DNA of 35,999 nt from Chloroflexota bacterium. Its GTDB lineage: Bacteria; Chloroflexota; Dehalococcoidia; Lucifugimonadales; UBA3495. Positions 31,413-35,999 of this stretch are shown piece after piece (position 1 is the first letter of the stretch; each line of letters starts with the position of its first letter). The notes under the pieces are model-generated. The model was not told where the DNA came from and made no database searches. It saw nothing but the letters and a program-made list of their open reading frames with translations. The translations under genes and the position numbers were made by a program. Location: the NCBI GenBank assembly GCA_002710215.1, contig PAJQ01000022.1, positions 12,302 through 48,300 of the forward strand, given 5' to 3'.

Positions 31413-33014
31413 ATGTATTTTGATTCAAGGCGTTCCACTGTCCTGGCAACCCACGGTATGGTCGCGACCAGCCAGCCCCTGGCGGCAATGGCCGGTGTAC
31501 GAGTCCTGATGGAAGGGGGCAACGCCGTGGACGCCGCCATCGCCAGCGCCGCGGTGCTTAATGTGGTGGAGCCGGTATCCACCGGCGTGGGCGGCGACAT
31601 GTTCGCTCTGATATGGAACAACGAGGAAAAGAGTGTCCGGGCGATCAACGGCAGCGGCCGGGCCCCCATGGAAGCGACGATCGATGCGCTGAAAGCCGAA
31701 GGACACACCACGATGCCACAGAGAGGCGTCCACTCGGTTACCGTGCCGGGAGCCGTCCATGGATGGGAAACCCTGCTGGAAAGCTGCGGGACCATGCCGC
31801 TGTCCCATCTCCTGCAACCCGCGATAAAGTACGCCGAGGAAGGTTTCCCCGTATCCGACATCATCTCCTTCCAATGGTCCAAAATGGTGGAGATGCTATC
31901 CCGGCTCCCCTCCGGTCAGGAGATGTTGCTGAATGGAAAGGCCCCCAAGCACGGCGAGATGATGCGCATCCCCACGTTGGGCCGTACCCTGAGGGCCGTG
32001 GCCGAGGGAGGGTCGGAAGCCTTCTACAAAGGCGATATCGCGGCGAAGACGGCGGAGTTCATTCAGGAGCAGGGCGGGTGTATGACCACCGCCGACATGG
32101 CCAACCACACTTCCGATTGGCAGGAACCCATCTCCACCGGCTACCGGGGCGTCACCTGCTGGGAATGCCCACCCAGCGACCAGGGTGTCGCCGCTCTGGA
32201 AGCGTTGAACATCATTGAAGGTTACGACATCGCGGCGATGGGTTCCCAGACCGCCGACACTTATCACCATCTGATCGAGGCGATGCGTCTGGCTTTTGCC
32301 GACGCCTTCCAATACGTCGCCGACCCCGACTTCGCCCAAGTGCCTACCGTCGAAATGCTATCCAAAGACTTCGCCAAAAAGCGCCGCGCGCTGATAGATC
32401 CCAAGCGGGCTTTGGAAACCGTCCCTTACGGCAAAGTCCAAGGCGGCAGCGACACCGTCTACATCAGCGCGGTGGACGGTGAAGGCAACGCTTGCTCCTT
32501 CATCTACAGCATCTATTCCAACTTTGGATCTGGCATGGTGGTGCCAGACACCGGCATAGTGCTGCACAATAGGGGCGCCCTCTTCTCCCTGGAACCAGGC
32601 CACGCCAACGCCCTGGTGGGAGGCAAACGGCCCTACCACACCATAATCCCCGGGCTGGCGACCAAGGACAACGAACTGTACCTCTGCTACGGCGTGATGG
32701 GCGCATTCATGCAGCCTCAGGGACACCTCCAAGTAATCAGCAACCTGGTGGACCACGGCATGGACGCTCAAGCTGCCCTTAATGCCCTACGGTTCATCGT
32801 CACGGAAGACGACGTTTCCTTGGAAGAAGGCATCTCTCCCCAGGTGTTAGCCGATCTGGATAGCCGGGGACACAACACCAGGATGATCAGTAGCTACTAC
32901 CGGGGCATGTCCGGAGGGATGGGCGGCGCCCAGCTGATCCAACGAGACCTCGACACCGGCGTCCTACACGGCGCGTCCGAACCCCGTAAAGACGGCTGCG
33001 CCATCGGCTGGTAA
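31413..33014 (+). CDS. Gamma-glutamyltransferase family N-terminal-nucleophile hydrolase
   Basis: 533 residues from ATG 31413, chosen because GGGAG lies six bases upstream and the protein then begins close to the family start. Family features are GNAVDAAIASAAVLNVVEP, GVGGDMFALIW and FGSGMVVPDTGIVLHNRG. Self-cleavage in this family produces a Thr nucleophile; the equivalent here is SDTVYISAVD with T348, differing from the usual TTH[FY]. No signal peptide is obvious, unlike periplasmic enzymes, so it may act on an intracellular gamma-glutamyl or related amide substrate. An in-frame extension to 31293 overlaps the -10 box and is rejected. Confidence 0.82.
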   Translation: MYFDSRRSTVLATHGMVATSQPLAAMAGVRVLMEGGNAVDAAIASAAVLNVVEPVSTGVGGDMFALIWNNEEKSVRAINGSGRAPMEATIDALKAEGHTTMPQRGVHSVTVPGAVHGWETLLESCGTMPLSHLLQPAIKYAEEGFPVSDIISFQWSKMVEMLSRLPSGQEMLLNGKAPKHGEMMRIPTLGRTLRAVAEGGSEAFYKGDIAAKTAEFIQEQGGCMTTADMANHTSDWQEPISTGYRGVTCWECPPSDQGVAALEALNIIEGYDIAAMGSQTADTYHHLIEAMRLAFADAFQYVADPDFAQVPTVEMLSKDFAKKRRALIDPKRALETVPYGKVQGGSDTVYISAVDGEGNACSFIYSIYSNFGSGMVVPDTGIVLHNRGALFSLEPGHANALVGGKRPYHTIIPGLATKDNELYLCYGVMGAFMQPQGHLQVISNLVDHGMDAQAALNALRFIVTEDDVSLEEGISPQVLADLDSRGHNTRMISSYYRGMSGGMGGAQLIQRDLDTGVLHGASEPRKDGCAIGW

Positions 33015-33025
33015 ACCGCAACCAA

Positions 33026-33183
33026 CAATCATCTCCAACCACACCCGGCGTAGCCCCCTTTCGTAAAGGGGTCTGGGGGATTTCCGTCCCCTCCCCCAGA
33101 CCTGCCAACAACCCCCGCAATCATCTCCAACCACACCCGGCGTTGCCCCCCTTTCGTAAAGAGGGTTTGGGGGGATTTCCGTC
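33026..33183. repeat. Two tandem copies of a GC-rich palindromic element
   Basis: Copies at 33026-33088 and 33118-33183 (period 92 bases) share CAATCATCTCCAACCACACC and the following GGCGTxGCCCCC, TTTCGTAAAG and GGGGATTTCCGTC blocks. Each contains a hairpin of the type CCCCTTT-cgt-AAAGGGG. A perfect 10-base stem, GGTCTGGGGG (33070-33079) with CCCCCAGACC (33093-33102), joins copy 1 to the spacer. The rest of the 33015-33347 gap holds no other feature I can support. The hairpins may also end transcription of the gamma-glutamyltransferase-family gene. Confidence 0.75.
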
Positions 33184-33347
33184 TACCTAAAACTCCCTGC
33201 TCCAACTAGGTGTTCCACCTCCGGGTCTATGACGCTGCCCCTCTTCCCCCCGGCAATCTACGACGCTAGCATGTTCAATTGGAAACTCCGCTAGACGCCA
33301 ATGGGTATTTAAAGCGCAGGTTTGTGGTCAATAACCTCTGACCGGCG

Positions 33348-35894
33348 ATGGGAGAGTCGGCAAGTGTCGGCATTGTGAAATCTCGCGAGACTAGGACAGC
33401 GGTGGTGGTGAACGGTGACCAGTCTCAGCTATTACTGCTGTCCGGAATCTTGCGGCAAGATGGTTTGCAGGTCACCCAATACGAGAACGCCGAGGACGCC
33501 TTGGCCCTAATGACCTCCCAGGCGGAGGAGCAGGGCCTGCCGGGAGTGATTATTACCGACCTGTACACGCCGGGACTCGACGGATGGCGGTTTTGCCGAT
33601 TGTTGAGTTCCGTGGAGTATGCGGCATTTAACACAACACCCATTCTCATAACGTCCCCTGCTTTATCCGGCGCCGACCCGCAAGAGATCATCTCTTCCTT
33701 GGGCGCCAACGGTTTCCTTACGGACCCTTATACTCCGGCGGACCTGCGCTCTAAAGTTCGGAAGTTGTTACAACGCCACGATACGCAGGACAGATTGACA
33801 GTTTTAGTCGTTACCAGCGATGAGCAGAGGGGCCTTGGCCTCAAGGACGCATTCCAAAGTCACAACTACCGTGTGGACTTGGCAGGAACGGGCAAGGAAG
33901 TCGAACAAAGGTTGGAGGCTTGCCCGCCAGACCTGGCCGTGATCTTCCCTAATCTGGACGATACGCCCCCAGGCCAACTGTTGGAAAAGATAAAAACCCA
34001 TGACCCCGCCACCATCGTTATCCTGGTCACGACGGACACCGATACTCAAAGGTCTGTCGATCTTGTGAAGAAGGGCGCCGACGGTTTCGTTCGAGAACCC
34101 CTCAACGTCGAGCACCTGATCGATCTCTGCTCCCGCAACACCCGGGAACGCTCCCTCATCCAAGTTGAAGACCTTCTGGGTGAACGGACCAAAGAGTTGC
34201 GACAGAGCGAGGTTAAGCAACAGCTTCTCTTGGACAGCGTCAGCGACCCAATCTTGGCCCTCAGCGGCAATCTGACCGTGCTGTACTGCAACGACTTCTA
34301 CGGGAACCTGGCAGGAAAAACCAGCAAGGAGTTGGTTGGAGCGAATCTGGAAGTCCTGATGCCACAACCGGGCGGCGACTGGATACGCGAGTTGTTTTCC
34401 CAAACCCTCTATGCGGGATCCGTTCAGGAAGGCGAGGGAAGCCTGGGCAACCGTTATTATCACATGCGCGTATTCCCCACTCCCTGGGGCGTGCTATCAG
34501 TGGCCCAAGACATCACCGAACGCAAGGCGGCCCAGGCTGCCGAATCCCTCCACTTGCAAAAGTTGGAGTCCCTGTTCAACATCGCGGGCTTGCTCATCAA
34601 GCCTCGGCCGCTGAATCTAAAATACCGGCAGATACTCGACGAGTTGACGAAGGTCGCCGATGTGGAATTCGCCTCATTGAGAATCCTGGACGAGAATAGC
34701 CAGCGCTTGCGGTTACTAGCCTTTTCCGGACCGGCCGGAGTGGACCCTCCCCAGGACCTTCTACCCCTGAATTCTCCAGCAAGCATGGCCCTGCAAGAGG
34801 ACCGGTTCACTATTGAAGAGGCCGGTTCCCCATTACCCGCGTCTAACGGGTCCTCCCTGGGTAACTCCGGCACTGTATGCACCATACCGCTCATCGGGCA
34901 GAAGCCCTTGGGGATCATTAATGTGGCGTCGGCGCAAGCCGGACACTTTACACCAGACCTGGTTAAGCTTCTTACCGCCATCGGAGAGGGTCTGGGCGCG
35001 CTGATGGAGAACGCTCAACTTAGCGATGAGCGAGAACAATTGGCCCGGCAGTTGGTTCAGTCCCAAAAGTTAGAGACGGCCGGCCGGCTGGCCGCGGGTG
35101 TTGCCCACGACTTCAATAATCTGCTCACGGTGATAATGGGCTATGCCTATTCCGGTCTCGCACACCTACCGCCCCAGAGTCCCGCTGAACCCGACTTAGA
35201 AGAGATCGAAAAGGCTGCGAGCAGGGCGGAAGAACTGACACAGAAGCTGCTGGCTTTCTCCATGCGTGGGGAGATGGACCACCAGGCGGTCGACGTGAAC
35301 CAATTGATCACCGGGCTGGAGTTCGTCCTCAGCCGCCTGATGGGAGAGGATATAGATCTGGTTCTATTGCTAGAGCCGGATCTTAACCATGTCATGGCCG
35401 GCCAGAGCCAACTGGAACAGGTCTTGGTCAACCTGGCTTTGAACGCCCGGGATGCCATGCCTACCGGCGGTAAGTTGACGATAAAAACCAGCGGTATCGA
35501 CTCGAACTCCAAAGACCCTGGCTGGCTCTCGGACACTACTCACGCCGAACATCTAATGATCTCGATGACCGACACCGGCGCCGGGATGAGCCAGGCGGTC
35601 AAAGACCGTGTTTTCGAGCCATTTTTCACCACTAAAACCAACGGCTCCGGACTAGGGCTGTCCACCTCCTACGGCATCATCAAGCAGAGCGGGGGGCACA
35701 TTGGGGTCGAAAGTGAACCGGGGAAGGGTTCTTCGTTCAAGATTTACCTGCCGTCACTGGACCAGCCGGCGGATGCTGCGGAGCGGCCCCAAGCAATGCT
35801 AGAGCTTCCGTTGGGAACGGAAACGGTGTTGCTTGTGGAAGACGAGCATCAGCTACGGCGCCTGCCCGCTTCTACTCTGCGTGAACAGGGATAG
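33348..35894 (+). CDS. Hybrid sensor histidine kinase with two N-terminal receivers, PAS and GAF; interrupted by TAG
   Basis: 848 residues to the TAG. The order is receiver 1 (about 17-130, phospho-acceptor D71 in VIITDLYTPGLDGW), receiver 2 (about 148-265), a PAS-like region (295-395), a GAF-like region (410-560), the HisKA box AGVAHDFNNLL (H587), the HATPase (N box NLALNARDA, G1 DTGAGM, FEPFFTTK, G2 GSGLGLS) and the first ~20 residues of a third receiver (VLLVEDEHQLRRL). Receiver 2 has VIFPNLDD where the Asp is expected, so it is probably inactive. TAG at 35892-35894 interrupts receiver 3, and the frame continues afterwards. The start ATG has a weak ribosome site. Confidence 0.85.
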   Translation: MGESASVGIVKSRETRTAVVVNGDQSQLLLLSGILRQDGLQVTQYENAEDALALMTSQAEEQGLPGVIITDLYTPGLDGWRFCRLLSSVEYAAFNTTPILITSPALSGADPQEIISSLGANGFLTDPYTPADLRSKVRKLLQRHDTQDRLTVLVVTSDEQRGLGLKDAFQSHNYRVDLAGTGKEVEQRLEACPPDLAVIFPNLDDTPPGQLLEKIKTHDPATIVILVTTDTDTQRSVDLVKKGADGFVREPLNVEHLIDLCSRNTRERSLIQVEDLLGERTKELRQSEVKQQLLLDSVSDPILALSGNLTVLYCNDFYGNLAGKTSKELVGANLEVLMPQPGGDWIRELFSQTLYAGSVQEGEGSLGNRYYHMRVFPTPWGVLSVAQDITERKAAQAAESLHLQKLESLFNIAGLLIKPRPLNLKYRQILDELTKVADVEFASLRILDENSQRLRLLAFSGPAGVDPPQDLLPLNSPASMALQEDRFTIEEAGSPLPASNGSSLGNSGTVCTIPLIGQKPLGIINVASAQAGHFTPDLVKLLTAIGEGLGALMENAQLSDEREQLARQLVQSQKLETAGRLAAGVAHDFNNLLTVIMGYAYSGLAHLPPQSPAEPDLEEIEKAASRAEELTQKLLAFSMRGEMDHQAVDVNQLITGLEFVLSRLMGEDIDLVLLLEPDLNHVMAGQSQLEQVLVNLALNARDAMPTGGKLTIKTSGIDSNSKDPGWLSDTTHAEHLMISMTDTGAGMSQAVKDRVFEPFFTTKTNGSGLGLSTSYGIIKQSGGHIGVESEPGKGSSFKIYLPSLDQPADAAERPQAMLELPLGTETVLLVEDEHQLRRLPASTLREQG

Positions 35895-35999
35895 ACCGTG
35901 TTGGAGGCATCCGACGGAAGCGATGCCCTCAATGTGGCCAAGGAGCACGCTCCGGAAGATATCGACCTTCTGTTGACCGACGTCGTTATGCCCCGCATG
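35895..35999 (+). pseudogene. Continuation of the third receiver domain after the in-frame TAG (cut by window end)
   Basis: In the same frame the 35 codons after the TAG read [20 protein letters not shown] and then [11 protein letters not shown], the normal receiver sequence including the phospho-acceptor Asp. Before the TAG the sequence is LREQG, so the stop replaces a position normally Tyr or Phe. One base change (TAT or TAC to TAG) explains it. Confidence 0.8.

Noticed and set aside
33026-33183. CRISPR-like repeats
   Set aside because: Only two copies, each longer than 60 bases and palindromic, with a single 29-base gap; no cas genes in the window.
33804-34463. Minus-strand frame of 219 codons within the histidine kinase gene
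   Set aside because: Antisense shadow of receiver and PAS coding sequence.
35892-35894. TAG decoded as pyrrolysine or another recoded amino acid
   Set aside because: No pyrrolysine genes or suppressor tRNA seen, and SelB acts on TGA; a Tyr-to-stop change or base error is simpler.

Overview
The window is GC-rich, densely coding bacterial chromosome (about 35 genes). The gene set suits an aerobic, heterotrophic Chloroflexota of the Dehalococcoidia/SAR202 type: acyl-CoA dehydrogenase, cyclase, LLM flavin monooxygenase, type II haloacid dehalogenase, a mycothiol/maleylpyruvate-isomerase-like protein, a MoxR + VWA pair and SelB + NurA. That assignment is inference; no rRNA or phylogenetic marker was tested. 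I found no tRNA, rRNA, CRISPR array, transposase or phage gene.

Layout. 1-5137 (+): acyl-CoA dehydrogenase C-terminus, cupin, molybdenum sulfite-oxidase-like enzyme, small membrane-anchored protein, MFS transporter, cyclase and a Ham1-like NTP pyrophosphatase. 5247-8244 (+): MoxR ATPase and VWA protein with overlapping genes, then a zinc-ribbon/DUF4234-like membrane protein broken by a frameshift. 8297-12363: PAP2 phosphatase (-), gluconate-dehydrogenase-subunit-3-like protein (+), SplB-like radical SAM protein (-) and an orphan ChlI-like AAA ATPase (-). 12633-19185 (+): YkvA, HemW, a DUF6883/DUF4926 pair (the first frameshifted), SelB, NurA and a nitronate-monooxygenase-like flavoprotein. 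19249-22798 (-): putative secreted HExxH metalloprotease, FAD oxidoreductase and an AT-rich Fic gene with inverted repeats over its start. 22969-25903 (+): sulfite reductase and HemD behind an attenuator leader. 26023-33014: accessory enzymes in mixed orientation (membrane protein, LLM monooxygenase, MDMPI-like, haloacid dehalogenase, nucleoside hydrolase, peroxiredoxin, gamma-glutamyltransferase family). 33348-end: hybrid histidine kinase interrupted by an in-frame TAG.

The most interesting element is the 5' leader of the sulfite reductase operon. A sigma70-like promoter is followed almost at once by a 20-codon reading frame with four Cys codons within six (CCICTC). Next come three RNA segments that can form a hairpin, an alternative pairing, or a strong intrinsic terminator just before the reductase ribosome binding site. 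This is the layout of ribosome-mediated attenuation, here predicted to sense charged tRNA-Cys and to control assimilatory sulfite reduction. HemD, encoded next, would supply the siroheme precursor.

Three genes carry lesions whose downstream parts are still clearly coding: 8062, 14560-14564 and 35892. These may be assembly errors, recent pseudogenes, or in one case a slippery G-tract.
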